Shown one piece after another: positions 43,556 through 51,748 of a stretch of 64,000 bases of DNA. The position numbers and the translations under genes are program-made. The notes under the pieces are model-generated. The model was not told the origin of the DNA. It was given only the letters and a program-made list of their open reading frames with translations, and did not search any database. This stretch comes from Couchioplanes caeruleus (GTDB lineage Bacteria > Actinomycetota > Actinomycetes > Mycobacteriales > Micromonosporaceae): positions 5,142,501-5,206,500 of the forward strand of contig NZ_CP092183.1 of assembly GCF_023499255.1 (NCBI RefSeq), given 5' to 3'. Every line of letters begins with the position of its first letter. Position 1 is the stretch's first letter.

Positions 43556-43581
43556 GGGGGCGCGGCGCTCGCTGCGCCCCC
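43556..43581 (+). terminator. Hairpin after the CBM2-esterase gene
   Basis: GGGGGCGC (43556-43563) pairs with GCGCCCCC (43574-43581) across ten bases, starting 8 bp after the stop. Confidence 0.55.
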
Positions 43582-43638
43582 TGGCCCACTTGACCGCGAG
43601 CTAGGTGCGCAGCCACGCCCCCTGGCTCACTTGACAGC
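43575..43638. repeat. 23-bp direct repeat pair, one copy over the 3' end of the monooxygenase-like gene
   Basis: 43575-43597 and 43616-43638 match at 21 of 23 positions. The right copy contains the stop and last codons of the minus-strand ABM gene; the left copy is intergenic, so a small tandem duplication has copied a gene end. Confidence 0.6.
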
Positions 43639-43950
43639 CATCTCGCCCAGCTCGGACCAGTCGTCCTGCTCGATGTTCTGGCTGACGATCCGCGGGGTGG
43701 ACCGCAGGTGCGGCGGCAGGTCCCGCTGCGCCTGCTTGAAGTGCGCGGAGTTGACGTGCGCAGCGCCCGCGTCGCCGTCACGGAACGCCTCGACCAGCAC
43801 ATACTCGTTCGGGTCGTCGACGCTGCGGGACCAGTCGAACCACAGGCAGCCCGGTTCCGCGCGGGTCGCGCGGGTGAACGCACCGGCGATCTCCGGCCAC
43901 CGGTCGGCGTCCTCGGGCTTGATCTGGAACTTCGCGGTAATGAAGATCAT
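43627..43950 (-). CDS. ABM-family (YgiN-like) putative quinol monooxygenase
   Basis: 107 residues from the ATG at 43950 after GAGAGGACGAACG. It begins MIFITAKFQIKPEDADRW and contains EPGCLWFDWSRSVDDPNEYVLVEAFRDGDAGAAH, the ferredoxin-like antibiotic-biosynthesis-monooxygenase fold. Dimers of this type oxidise quinols or small aromatics without cofactors, or degrade haem. The conserved His in SAHF is present. Substrate unknown. The reading frame extends upstream, but codon pattern and ribosome site favour this start. Confidence 0.85.
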   Translation of the reverse strand: MIFITAKFQIKPEDADRWPEIAGAFTRATRAEPGCLWFDWSRSVDDPNEYVLVEAFRDGDAGAAHVNSAHFKQAQRDLPPHLRSTPRIVSQNIEQDDWSELGEMAVK

Positions 43951-44054
43951 CGTTCGTCCTCTCCTCGTGCCGTCACCGCACGACGGGTCCCGCCGGCAGG
44001 GCGGCGGGCCGTCACCCGGTCCATCTTGCCGAGGAGACCGCGGACGCGCTCGGC

Positions 44055-44150
44055 CACCGCGCGGCCGGGCCACCACCAGCAGCGCGAGACACCACCGCGC
44101 GGACCGGCCACCACCAGCAGCAGCGCGGAGACATCACCGCGCGGACCGGC
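44055..44150. repeat. Imperfect tandem repeat, about 40-bp unit, 2.4 copies
   Basis: Unit 1 is 44055-44092, unit 2 is 44093-44134 (four bases longer in the CAG-rich part) and a partial third unit follows. Each starts CACCGCGCGG and runs through CCACCACCAGCAG. It occupies the 325-bp spacer 43951-44275, which otherwise holds only the smpB promoter region. Confidence 0.6.
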
Positions 44151-44203
44151 CGTCGCCGGCGGCGCGACGCGGCCGGGTCGCGGGCAAATCGGTGGCCGGG
44201 TCG

Positions 44204-44209
44204 TAGGCT
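44204..44209 (+). promoter_or_regulatory. Candidate -10 TAGGCT upstream of smpB
   Basis: TAGGCT fits TANNNT and lies 66 bp before the smpB ATG. No convincing -35 hexamer is seen, so this is tentative. Confidence 0.3.
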
Positions 44210-44275
44210 CGCACGGTTGACTCGAGCGTCACGAGGAGCCGCCCGGCACCGGCCGGGCCGACGTGAGGGAGCCGC

Positions 44276-44758
44276 ATGCCGAGGGAGACCGGTCGCACGG
44301 TCATCGCGTCCAACCGCAAGGCGCGCCACGACTACGCGATCCTGAAGACGTACGAGGCGGGCATCGTGCTGGCCGGCACCGAGGTGAAGTCGCTGCGCGC
44401 CGGGTACGCCTCGATCGTCGACGCGTTCGCGCAGGAGCACGAGGGCGAGCTCATGCTCTACAACCTGCACATCGCCGAGTACGGCTTCGGCTCGTGGACC
44501 AACCACGCGCCGCGGCGTACCCGCAAGCTGCTGCTGCACCGCGTCGAGATCGAGCGCATCCTCGACAAGCTGCGCGAGCCCGGCATCGCGCTCGTGCCGC
44601 TGTCGCTGTACTTCAACGACGGCTGGGCGAAGGTCGAGCTCGCGCTGGCCAAGGGTAAACGCGAGTACGACAAGCGCCAGGCGATCGCCGAGCGCGACGC
44701 CAACCGGGAGATCGCCCGGGCCCTGGGACGCCACCTGAAGGGGCGCAGCCGGCACTGA
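44276..44758 (+). CDS. smpB: SsrA-binding protein SmpB
   Basis: 160 residues. Characteristic features are [49 protein letters not shown] and the basic tail [16 protein letters not shown]. It binds tmRNA and brings it to stalled ribosomes. GGGAGCCGC precedes the ATG. No tmRNA gene is found in the following sequence, so ssrA must lie elsewhere. The usual actinobacterial neighbours ftsE/ftsX are also absent. Confidence 0.96.
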   Translation: MPRETGRTVIASNRKARHDYAILKTYEAGIVLAGTEVKSLRAGYASIVDAFAQEHEGELMLYNLHIAEYGFGSWTNHAPRRTRKLLLHRVEIERILDKLREPGIALVPLSLYFNDGWAKVELALAKGKREYDKRQAIAERDANREIARALGRHLKGRSRH

Positions 44759-45684
44759 TCCGTGACACCGGGTACTGGCTCTCTCACCTGCCACCGGAGC
44801 AGGCTTGGATCCCGCCCGGCGACACCGGCGGCGGGCCGACGCACGTCGACCCGCTGAACCCCGACCGTCTGTGCCTCCCCGGCGACCCGGGCGACCCGAC
44901 GGACGGCGACTGCTCGGGTCTCCGTGCTGACGCTGCCCCGCGCCGCCCCGGAGACCAGGTCGGTGCCGGACCCGCAGGTCCCCGCCGGAGAGCTGACGGA
45001 GGCCGTCGTGGGCGGGCGCCGGGTCAGCGTGCACCGCCCGGCGGCCACCGACCGGGCGGGCGCGCCGGCGCTGATCGTCTTCGACGGCCACCTGGCCCGC
45101 ACCGCGCTCGCGAATCCGGTGACCTCGACAACCTCGTCGCGGCCGGCCGGATCCCGCCGCTCGTGACGGTCTTCGTGCACGGCACGGACGCCACCCGCGA
45201 CGCCGACCTGGCCCCGTCGTCGCCGGTGGCCACCCGCTTCGTGCTGCGCAAGCTGATGCCGTGGGCGCGGCGGGCGTACGGGCTGAGCCCGTACCCCCGC
45301 GACGTCGGCGTGGCCGGGGTGTCCCTCGGCGGCCTGGCCGCCGCCCACCTGGCGCTGCAGGCGCCCGAGGCCGTCGGCGCGGTGATCGCCCAGTCGGGCA
45401 GCTTCTGGTGGCCCGCCCCGAGCGCCGGCGAGCCGGAGTGGCTCACCCGCGAGTACGCCGCCCGCCCCCGCGCCGACCTGCGCTTCTATCTGGACGCCGG
45501 GGACCGGGAGACCGAGCCGGGCCGCGGCGGCGAGCCGAGCTTGCTGGCGGCGACCCGGCGCCTGCGCGACGTCCTGCGCGCCAAGGGCTACCCGGTGACG
45601 TACGCGGAATACCCCGGCGGCCACGACTACGTGAACTGGCGCCGCACCTTCGCCGACGCGCTGATCGCCGTCTTCGGCTCCTGA
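44759..45684 (+). pseudogene. Decayed enterochelin-esterase-like (Fes family) gene with two compensating frameshifts
   Basis: Three pieces in order match a Fes-like esterase. Frame 1 from 44761 gives DTGYWLSHLPPEQAW ... HVDPLNPDRLCLPGD. From about 44920 similarity moves to frame 2 (VSVLTLPRAAPETR ... APALIVFDG). From about 45121 it returns to frame 1 (DLDNLVAAGRIPPLVTVFVHG ... VAGVSLGGLAAAHLAL ... SQSGSFWW ... GGHDYVNWR). The catalytic half is intact, but there is no start codon of its own; the open frame runs back into smpB. A truncated protein from a GTG at 45163 is possible. The normal role is hydrolysis of ferric siderophores. Confidence 0.75.
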
Positions 45685-45721
45685 TCGGAGGCTCTCGTGC
45701 TGATCGGTTGAATGCCGGCCG

Positions 45722-46204
45722 TCAGCCGCCGTCCAGGGGGAGTTCGGCGGCCTCCCCGGTCACCGGGCGCGCCGAATGCTCCGGTGCCGGCCGTTCCGGC
45801 GCCGCCGTGCGTGTGTAGCGGCCCTGCTGACGGGTCACCGGCAGCGCGATGAGGTGGATCGGCGGGGGCGGCTCGGCGATGCGGCCCGGGCCCCACCGGA
45901 TCCAGCACGGGATGCGGCCCTCCTCCGCCTCCGCCAGCAGCTTCTCCACGGTGCGCCGGCGGTCGGTGTGGTCCACCTCGACGACGATCGGCGGCGCGGA
46001 CGGGCGGGCCAGCGCCACGTCGAGCACGGAGTGCTGCCGGTCCAGCGGCGGCGGCAGCCGGACCACGCTGGGCGCCCGGCGGTAGACGCGCCAGCCCCGT
46101 TCCTCGCCCCAGGCCACGACCGCGTCGATGATCAGGGCGGTGACCCGCTCCTGGGTGAGGTCCCGGAACTCCAGCGCGGCGAGGCGGTCGGCCAGATCCT
46201 CCAT
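45722..46204 (-). CDS. Conserved-looking protein, unknown function
   Basis: 160 residues. An N-terminal helical part (MEDLADRLAALEFRDLTQERV) precedes a mixed core with HSVLDVALARPSAPPIVVEVDHTDRRRTVEKLL. The order D-x-A...E-x-D recalls the PD-(D/E)xK nuclease fold, but the catalytic Lys position is Asp, so nuclease activity is doubtful. A -10 TAGGCT sits 7 nt before the ATG, suggesting a leaderless transcript. It ends Pro-rich. Confidence 0.6.
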   Translation of the reverse strand: MEDLADRLAALEFRDLTQERVTALIIDAVVAWGEERGWRVYRRAPSVVRLPPPLDRQHSVLDVALARPSAPPIVVEVDHTDRRRTVEKLLAEAEEGRIPCWIRWGPGRIAEPPPPIHLIALPVTRQQGRYTRTAAPERPAPEHSARPVTGEAAELPLDGG

Positions 46205-46211
46205 CCCGGGC

Positions 46212-46217
46212 AGCCTA
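46212..46217 (-). promoter_or_regulatory. -10 element TAGGCT, leaderless promoter
   Basis: TAGGCT, then seven bases, then the ATG at 46204 on the minus strand; no Shine-Dalgarno is visible. Confidence 0.5.
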
Positions 46218-47702
46218 GTGCCCGCCCCGGCGCACCAATCCTCCGGCGCCGAGCCACCGGTTCAGGGCGTCGCGCAGGCCGGCCCGGTCGTCACCCTCCC
46301 AGGCGACGTACGTGTCCGGCCGCAGCAGCATCGCCGTCGCGAGCCCCGGCACCGCCACGACGTCCAGCCGGTCCGCCCACTCCCCCGCGTCGAACCCGCC
46401 GCCCGCGCCGTCGTCCGGGATGAGCAGCAATGACCGGCCGGTACGGGTCAGCTCGCTCAGGCCGGGCAGGTCCGGGGCGGCGCGGCCGACGTGCGGGCCG
46501 GTCGCCGTACCCATGTCGTAGCGGACGTCGGTGCCGGCCAGCAGGTCCGCGATGTGCCTGCGGACGGCGGGCAGGGCGAGCAGTTCGCCGAAGAGCTCGC
46601 GCAGCGCGGTGACCTGGCTGCCGGGCGCGATGAGCGCCGACTGGGCCTGGGTGTGCATCGTGACCCGCTCGGCGACCGGGCGGCGCTCCGACTCGTACGT
46701 GTCCAGCAGCCCTTCCGGCGCCCGCCCGTGCAGGTCGGCGGCGAGCTTCCACCCGAGGTTCAGCGCATCCTGCAGGCCCAGGTTGAGACCCGGGCCACCG
46801 ATGGCCGGGTGCACGTGCGCCGCGTCGCCGAGCAGCAGGACCCGGCCGTCCCGGTACCGCTCGGCCAGCCGCGTGTTGCCCCCGGACAGCCGCCGCAGCA
46901 CGTGCGGGCCCGCACCCGTGGGCGGCCCGAGGGGCACGCCGGCGCCGAGGACCCGCCGTACGCTGGCCGCCAGGTCGGCCAGGGACGGCTCGCCATCGGC
47001 CGGCCGGTCCCACTCCATCGTGGACAGCAGCGGCGCCCGGCCGGGCATGACGCCCCACACGACGAGGCCGCGTTCCGTTCGGATGTGCCGCAGCGGCGGC
47101 ACCACCCCGTAGCCGGGCACGATCAGGCCGCCGTCCGCACCGATCATTTCCGCGGGCACGCTGACGTGCGCGGCGCGGGAGACCACGCGATCGTCGGTCG
47201 CGCCGGGGAAGCCGATCCCGGCGAGTTTGCGGACGACGCTGTGGCCGCCGTCCGCGCCGACCAGATACCGGGCCTCGAGCGGCGGACGGTCACGCAGCTG
47301 CACCGTCACGGACCCGTCGGTGCGGGTGAAGCCGGTGACCTCGTACCCGTGCCGGATGTCGGCGCCGAGCTCGGCCGCACGCTGGCGCAGCATCCGCTCG
47401 ATCCGGTGCTGCGGCACCATCAGCGTGTAGACGGCGTTGTCCGGCACGTCGCGCAGGTCGAGCGGGAACGCACCGAACAGGAACCCGGGCGCGGGCTGCG
47501 GCGGCCCGCCGGTGTCCGCGAGGCGCTCGTACAGGCCGCGGCGGTGCAGCATCCGCACCACCTGCCCGACCAGGCCGTTGGCGCGCTGCTCGGTGCCGGG
47601 CCCGGTGCGGCGCTCCAGCACGACCGGGCGGACGCCCGCCAGGGCGAGCTCGCAAGCGAGCATGAGGCCGTTCGGCCCGGCGCCGGCGATGACGACGTCC
47701 AT
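46215..47702 (-). CDS. FAD-dependent aromatic monooxygenase (class A, PHBH fold)
   Basis: 495 residues behind AAAGGAATCCACC. GxGxxG in VVIAGAGPNGLMLACELALAG, the ribose-binding DG motif in LVGADGGHSVVRKLAGIGFPG, and the GD motif in RVLLLGDAAHVHPAIGGPGLNLG define the single-component flavin hydroxylases that act on polyketides, rifampicin or aromatic acids. A thioredoxin-like C-terminal domain follows. It lies downstream of a TetR gene in the same direction and is probably its target, suggesting a role in drug or aromatic detoxification. Confidence 0.92.
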   Translation of the reverse strand: MDVVIAGAGPNGLMLACELALAGVRPVVLERRTGPGTEQRANGLVGQVVRMLHRRGLYERLADTGGPPQPAPGFLFGAFPLDLRDVPDNAVYTLMVPQHRIERMLRQRAAELGADIRHGYEVTGFTRTDGSVTVQLRDRPPLEARYLVGADGGHSVVRKLAGIGFPGATDDRVVSRAAHVSVPAEMIGADGGLIVPGYGVVPPLRHIRTERGLVVWGVMPGRAPLLSTMEWDRPADGEPSLADLAASVRRVLGAGVPLGPPTGAGPHVLRRLSGGNTRLAERYRDGRVLLLGDAAHVHPAIGGPGLNLGLQDALNLGWKLAADLHGRAPEGLLDTYESERRPVAERVTMHTQAQSALIAPGSQVTALRELFGELLALPAVRRHIADLLAGTDVRYDMGTATGPHVGRAAPDLPGLSELTRTGRSLLLIPDDGAGGGFDAGEWADRLDVVAVPGLATAMLLRPDTYVAWEGDDRAGLRDALNRWLGAGGLVRRGGH

Positions 47703-47785
47703 GGTGGATTCCTTTCGAAGGTACGGGTCATCCGCCCGTGGCCGGGCTTCCCGGCAACCCGCCTCAGAGCGGCTGGGACGCTCCC

Positions 47786-47852
47786 GCCGCCGGCAGCTTC
47801 AGCGGGCTCGGGGAGTCCGCCGCCGGCAGGGTCAGCGAGGCTCGGGAAGTCC
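47786..47852. repeat. 33/34-bp tandem duplication of the TetR gene end
   Basis: 47786-47818 and 47819-47852 are near-identical (GCCGCCGGCAG...CTCGGG.AGTCC). The right copy carries the last codons and stop of the TetR gene; the left copy is non-coding and has drifted at about five positions. Confidence 0.65.
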
Positions 47853-48443
47853 CGCCGCGACCATGGCGAAGCCCTCGGCGAGCAGGCGCTCGGCCGGGGC
47901 GGATGCGCCCGTGCGCAGGTGGTGGGTGGTGGCGGTGTCGACGACGGCCAGCACGGCGGCCGCCACGAGATGCGGATAGAGGTCGATGCCCGGGTCGGTG
48001 CCCGTACGCCCGGCGACCGCCGCGGCGATCTCCTCCCGGGCGGCCGCGCCCGCCCGCAGCATCTCGCCCTGCAGCGCGGGCTCGGAGACCATGACGCGCA
48101 GGCCGGCGGCCCACTGGACCGGGTCGGGCACGGGATGCGCGACCACCTCGGGGCCGGGCTCGAACCCGGCCAGGGCGGCCCCGGCGAGCGCATCCCAGAG
48201 CGGTTCCGCGGGCGGGCGGCGCCGGACCTCCGCCGCGAACCGCAGGAGCCGGTCGAGGTGCCGCGACGTGATGGCCTCGGCCTTGCTCGAGAAGTAGTTG
48301 TTGAACGTCCGGGGCGAGACCCCCGCCGCCGCGGCGATGTCCTCGACCCGGAGGGCGTCGTACCCGCGCTCCACGGTGAGCCGGATCGCCGCCCAGCTCA
48401 GAGCGGCCCGCGTCTCAGCCTTCTTCCGTTCGCGCAACCCCAT
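47832..48443 (-). CDS. TetR-family transcriptional regulator
   Basis: 203 residues from the ATG at 48443. Helix-turn-helix: RAALSWAAIRLTVERGYDALRVEDIAAAAGVSPRTFNNYFSSKAEAI, a canonical TetR N-terminus. The C-terminal ligand domain is variable. The promoter (TTGCGT-N17-TAGCGT) is leaderless, and inverted repeats built on ACGCAA lie in it, so autorepression is likely. The next gene downstream on the same strand is a flavin monooxygenase, the probable regulated enzyme. Confidence 0.9.
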   Translation of the reverse strand: MGLRERKKAETRAALSWAAIRLTVERGYDALRVEDIAAAAGVSPRTFNNYFSSKAEAITSRHLDRLLRFAAEVRRRPPAEPLWDALAGAALAGFEPGPEVVAHPVPDPVQWAAGLRVMVSEPALQGEMLRAGAAAREEIAAAVAGRTGTDPGIDLYPHLVAAAVLAVVDTATTHHLRTGASAPAERLLAEGFAMVAAGLPEPR

Positions 48444-48450
48444 ACCGACG

Positions 48451-48496
48451 ACGCTACGCAAACTCTGCGTGGTACGCAATATTTCGTGGCACGCAA
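48451..48496 (-). promoter_or_regulatory. TetR promoter and operator cluster (three ACGCAA half-sites)
   Basis: On the minus strand TTGCGT (48479-48474), 17 bases, TAGCGT (48456-48451), then seven bases to the ATG. ACGCA-N5-TGCGT (48456-48470) fills the spacer. ACGCAA recurs at 48456, 48474 and 48491 with 17-18 bp periodicity, and 48474-48487 forms a second near-palindrome. Confidence 0.6.
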
Positions 48497-48569
48497 CTTT
48501 TGTGGTCGACCCGGCCCGGTGACGCCGGCGGGCCGTACCGACGGATGGCACCGACATGGAGGGACCACC

Positions 48570-49784
48570 ATGCAGGGATCCACCGGACCGGAACCCGACG
48601 ACCGGGTCGCGCAGGCCGCACCGCCCGACTGGCCCGCACCCGGCACTCCGCTGCCCGGGGACGAGCCCACCCAGGAACTCCCCGTGATCACCGCGGCGAC
48701 GGCGCCGCCCGAGGCCGCCTGGACCGGAGCGACCCTGGCGCGGGCCGCGCTGTCCCTCGCCCTCACCGGACGCCCATCGACCCCTACCGCTCTGTCCGGC
48801 ACGTCAGGGTCAGATCGCTCACCGGACGCTCCCCGCCCGTCGCCCTCAGGTCCTTCGTCCGACGCGCAGGGCCCGGCGCCGTCAGATCGCTCACCCGACG
48901 CCCTCGCCCCGTCGCCCTCTGAGTGGTGGCCCGGCGCTCCGTCGGCCGCCCAGCCGTCGCCGGTCCCGGCTGGAACGGACCCGTGGGCCGCCGGCCCGCC
49001 GGGCCCGGCACCCTCGTCCGCCGACGTCCCGGGCGCGGCCGCCGGGCCGCCGGGCCGCCGGTGGCTGGTCGCGGCCGGCATCGCCGCCGTCGCGCTCGTC
49101 CTCACCGGCGCGACCGTGCTCGCGCTGAGCCGCCACGACCCGGCGCCGCGCCCGTGGGGCCCACCCGCGGCCGCGGCGGCAGCGCACACGGTGACCGGCG
49201 CGCTGGGCGGGCGTACCGCCGCCGCCTTCGACCTGGTCGACGGCGCCAGGACGATCACGCTGCGGACCGCCGACCTCGGCAACACGCTCTACCGCGTCAG
49301 CACACCGGCCGGCAGCGCGGTGTCGCCCCGCGCGGACGAGAGTGACGGGCGGATCCGGCTGCGCCTCGACGGGGACGCGGACGCGGTCGACGTCGCGCTC
49401 AGCACGCGGGTGCGGTGGGACCTGCGGGTGGGCGGCGGCGCCGACAGCAGCACCATCGACCTCACCGGCGGGCGGGTCGGCGGGGTCGACCTCAGCGGCG
49501 GCGCGAGCCGGATCATGCTCACGCTGCCCCGGCCGGACGGGACGCTGACCGTACGGATGTCCGGCGGCGTGAGCCTGTTCGACGTACGGACCGCCGGGGC
49601 GGCGCCGGTGCGCGTGCAGGTGGGCCGCGGGGCGGGGTCGGTGATGCTCGGCGGGCGTACGCACCGCGGCGTGGCGGCCGGGCAGACGTTCACCACCCGG
49701 TCGTGGACGGACACCGCCGACCGGGTCGACGTGCAGGCGGTGGCCGGTCTCGCCGCACTGACCGTCGCGCCTACCGGCGGGTAA
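48570..49784 (+). CDS. Single-span membrane protein with Pro/Ser-rich cytoplasmic part and beta-rich outer domain
   Basis: 404 residues behind GGAGGGACCACC. Residues 1-160 are Pro/Ser/Ala rich and include a 13-residue repeat (SDRSPDAPRPSPS, SDRSPDALAPSPS) from 39-bp DNA repeats at 48809-48847 and 48881-48919. A membrane helix lies at about 165-185. The outer domain has repeated Gly-rich strands (LTGGRVGGVDLSGGASRIML, VRMSGGVSLFDVRTAG) like DUF4097-type beta-solenoids. Function unknown; surface or envelope sensing is possible. It is divergent from the TetR gene. Confidence 0.7.
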   Translation: MQGSTGPEPDDRVAQAAPPDWPAPGTPLPGDEPTQELPVITAATAPPEAAWTGATLARAALSLALTGRPSTPTALSGTSGSDRSPDAPRPSPSGPSSDAQGPAPSDRSPDALAPSPSEWWPGAPSAAQPSPVPAGTDPWAAGPPGPAPSSADVPGAAAGPPGRRWLVAAGIAAVALVLTGATVLALSRHDPAPRPWGPPAAAAAAHTVTGALGGRTAAAFDLVDGARTITLRTADLGNTLYRVSTPAGSAVSPRADESDGRIRLRLDGDADAVDVALSTRVRWDLRVGGGADSSTIDLTGGRVGGVDLSGGASRIMLTLPRPDGTLTVRMSGGVSLFDVRTAGAAPVRVQVGRGAGSVMLGGRTHRGVAAGQTFTTRSWTDTADRVDVQAVAGLAALTVAPTGG

Positions 49785-49799
49785 TGACAGGATGCGGGC

Positions 49800-50660
49800 A
49801 TGACATCCCTCGATCCCGCGGTCGCCCGGGAGGCCTGGCGGCTCGCCGAGCCCCTGCACTCGATGGTCTACTTCGTCCCCGAGGCCGCCGAGCGGTACGA
49901 GGCCCTCGGCATCTCCGCCGGCGCCGGCTACTTCGCCAGCCGTGGCGGGGTCTTCGGCGCGGTCGGCCCCGGCCCGGTCGTGGCGACGTTCTACAACTTC
50001 CGGGCCGACCGGGTGGCCCGGTTCCTCCCGGCGATCTGGGCGACGGTGACCCCGGAGGCGGCGATCGCGGCCCGCCTCGCCGCGGCGGACACCGCCCTGC
50101 ACCGGGGTCTCGGCGACACCCTGCGCGCCGCCGAGGTCGCGGAAGCGGCGGCCCTGGCACGGCGCGCGGCCGAGTCGGCGACGGCGCACCTGGCGGGCCG
50201 CCCGCTGTACGCCGCCCACGCCGAGCTGGAGTGGCCCAAGGAGCCGCACCTGGTGCTGTGGCACGCACAGATGCTGCTGCGCGAGTTCCGCGGCGACGGT
50301 CACGTGGCGGCGCTGCTGCTGGCCGGGATCACCGGACTGCAGTCGATGATCCTGCACGCGGCGTCCGGTCAGGCCGACGGCGGCTTCCTGCGCGCCAGCC
50401 GCGGATGGAGCCGCGAGGAGTGGGCGGCCGAGACCGAGTCGCTGCGCTCCCGCGGGCTGATGGCCGGCGACGAGCTCACCGGTGAGGGCCACGAGCTGCG
50501 CGCGCGCCTGGAGGCGGAGACCGACCGGCTGGCGGCGCCCGCGTACGAGGTGCTCGGCGCCGACGGCTGCGTACGGCTGGCCGAGCTCGCCCGGCCGCTG
50601 AGCCGCACGCTGGTCAAGGCCGGTTTCCTCAGCGGCGCGGCACCGGGCCGCCGCCGGTAG
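49800..50660 (+). CDS. SCO6745-family protein (MarR-like winged-helix fold), unknown function
   Basis: 286 residues. It opens with AREAWRLAEPLHSMVYFVPEA and contains the family-typical LEWPKEPHLVLWHAQMLLREFRGDGHVAALLLAG, then a winged-helix-like C-terminus (RASRGWSREEWAAETESLRSRGL). These actinobacterial proteins are widespread but uncharacterised; the inner repeat resembles MarR-type helix-turn-helix units. It is cytoplasmic. The ATG follows CAGGATGCGGGC. Confidence 0.8.
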   Translation: MTSLDPAVAREAWRLAEPLHSMVYFVPEAAERYEALGISAGAGYFASRGGVFGAVGPGPVVATFYNFRADRVARFLPAIWATVTPEAAIAARLAAADTALHRGLGDTLRAAEVAEAAALARRAAESATAHLAGRPLYAAHAELEWPKEPHLVLWHAQMLLREFRGDGHVAALLLAGITGLQSMILHAASGQADGGFLRASRGWSREEWAAETESLRSRGLMAGDELTGEGHELRARLEAETDRLAAPAYEVLGADGCVRLAELARPLSRTLVKAGFLSGAAPGRRR

Positions 50661-50763
50661 ACGTCGATGTGACCGGCGTGACGGCGGTTCAGGTGCGAGG
50701 CGGGTGGGGCACTCCCCTATGATGCGCGCTACATCTTCACCCGAAGCCGTCCGGAGGCATGCA

Positions 50764-51588
50764 GTGGCATCGTTCCTCTCCCTCGTTGCCGGGCTGGTGG
50801 TCGGCGTGCTCGCCGGCTGGCTGCTGCGGGGACGCCAGGTCACCGCCAGGTCCGCGGAGCCCGGTCCCGCCGCGGCCGCGCAGCCCGCCGAGCCACCCGC
50901 CGGCCGCCCGGCCGGGTCCGCGGTCCCGGAGCCGCGCCCGGCGGAGGCCGACGCCGAGCCGGAGCCCGAGCCGGAGCCCGAGCTCGAGCCGGTTCCGGTC
51001 GCCGCCGAGCCGGTGGCCGCCGAGCCGGTGGCCGCCGCGGAGCCGAAGCCGTCCCCGGTCGCCGTGGCCACGCGCCCGGAGCCGACCGCGGTGGCCGTCG
51101 CACCCGAGCCCGTCGCCGTCAGCACCGAACCGGTCGCGCCCGAGCCGGTCACCCCGGCACCGGCGGCCGTGGCCGTCGCCGACCCGGTCGCCGAGCCGGC
51201 CCTCGCCGAGGAGCCGGCACCCGTTGCCGAGCCGGCAGCGGCACCGGTCACCGTTCCCACGCCCGAGTCGGTGGCCGCCGCTGTCCCGGAGCCCGTGGCC
51301 GAGCCGGTCACCGAGCCGGTCATCGAGCCGGTCGGGGCCGCCGAAGCCACGGTCGCGGCCGAGCCGGTCGGCGCGGGGCCGGATCACGAGCCCGACGACC
51401 TCACCCGGATCGCCGGCATCGGCCCGAAGATGGCGATGGCCCTGGCCGCCGGCGGCATCACCACCTTCGAGCAGCTGGCCGCCGCCGACGCGGTCACGCT
51501 GAAGGCCACCATCACCGCCGCGGGGATGCGGCTCGCGCCGAGCCTCGGCACGTGGCCGGACAGGGCGCGCGCCCTCATCGGCAGCTGA
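50764..51588 (+). CDS. Membrane-anchored Pro/Glu/Val-rich protein with C-terminal helix-hairpin-helix domain
   Basis: 274 residues from the GTG at 50764, six or seven bases after GGAGG. One N-terminal membrane helix (FLSLVAGLVVGVLAGWLL) is followed by about 150 residues of Ala/Pro/Glu/Val repeats (EPVAAEPVA type). The C-terminal domain DDLTRIAGIGPKMAMALAAG is a DNA-binding-type helix-hairpin-helix of the kind found in ribosomal S13 or ligase. It could tether DNA to the membrane, but similar domains also occur in non-DNA proteins. A -10 TATGAT lies at 50718-50723. Confidence 0.7.
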   Translation: MASFLSLVAGLVVGVLAGWLLRGRQVTARSAEPGPAAAAQPAEPPAGRPAGSAVPEPRPAEADAEPEPEPEPELEPVPVAAEPVAAEPVAAAEPKPSPVAVATRPEPTAVAVAPEPVAVSTEPVAPEPVTPAPAAVAVADPVAEPALAEEPAPVAEPAAAPVTVPTPESVAAAVPEPVAEPVTEPVIEPVGAAEATVAAEPVGAGPDHEPDDLTRIAGIGPKMAMALAAGGITTFEQLAAADAVTLKATITAAGMRLAPSLGTWPDRARALIGS

Positions 51589-51677
51589 CTCAGCGGCTCA
51601 CGCACCACCCGTGCCCGCCCGGACGACCGGGCGGGCATGCTGCTGTATGGGCGTGGCAGGCCGCCACTGTGACCTAG

Positions 51678-51694
51678 TTGCCAATACTATGCAA
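51678..51694. promoter_or_regulatory. Nur-box-like nickel regulator site upstream of cbiM
   Basis: TTGCCA, five bases, ATGCAA: one mismatch in each half from the TTGCAA-N5-TTGCAA site recalled for Nur, the nickel-sensing Fur-family repressor of streptomycetes. It lies 55 bp before the cbiM start, in the only AT-rich part of the spacer. Confidence 0.45.
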
Positions 51695-51748
51695 TAACCA
51701 TGGGCTCCCAATATGCTGGCCCGTACCGAGGCAGCCTGGGGAGGCTCG

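Noticed and set aside
44759..45160. tmRNA (ssrA) downstream of smpB
   Set aside because: No conserved tmRNA ends or tag-like reading frame are present; the sequence is coding-like esterase remnant.
48569..49784. Annotating the membrane protein as an anti-sigma factor because of its one-helix layout
   Set aside because: There is no zinc-binding H-x3-C-x2-C motif, no sigma-binding domain and no adjacent sigma gene.
51589..51748. Cobalamin riboswitch upstream of cbiM
   Set aside because: I found no B12-box-like segment or room for the full fold in the 160-bp spacer. A Nur-like site explains the region better.
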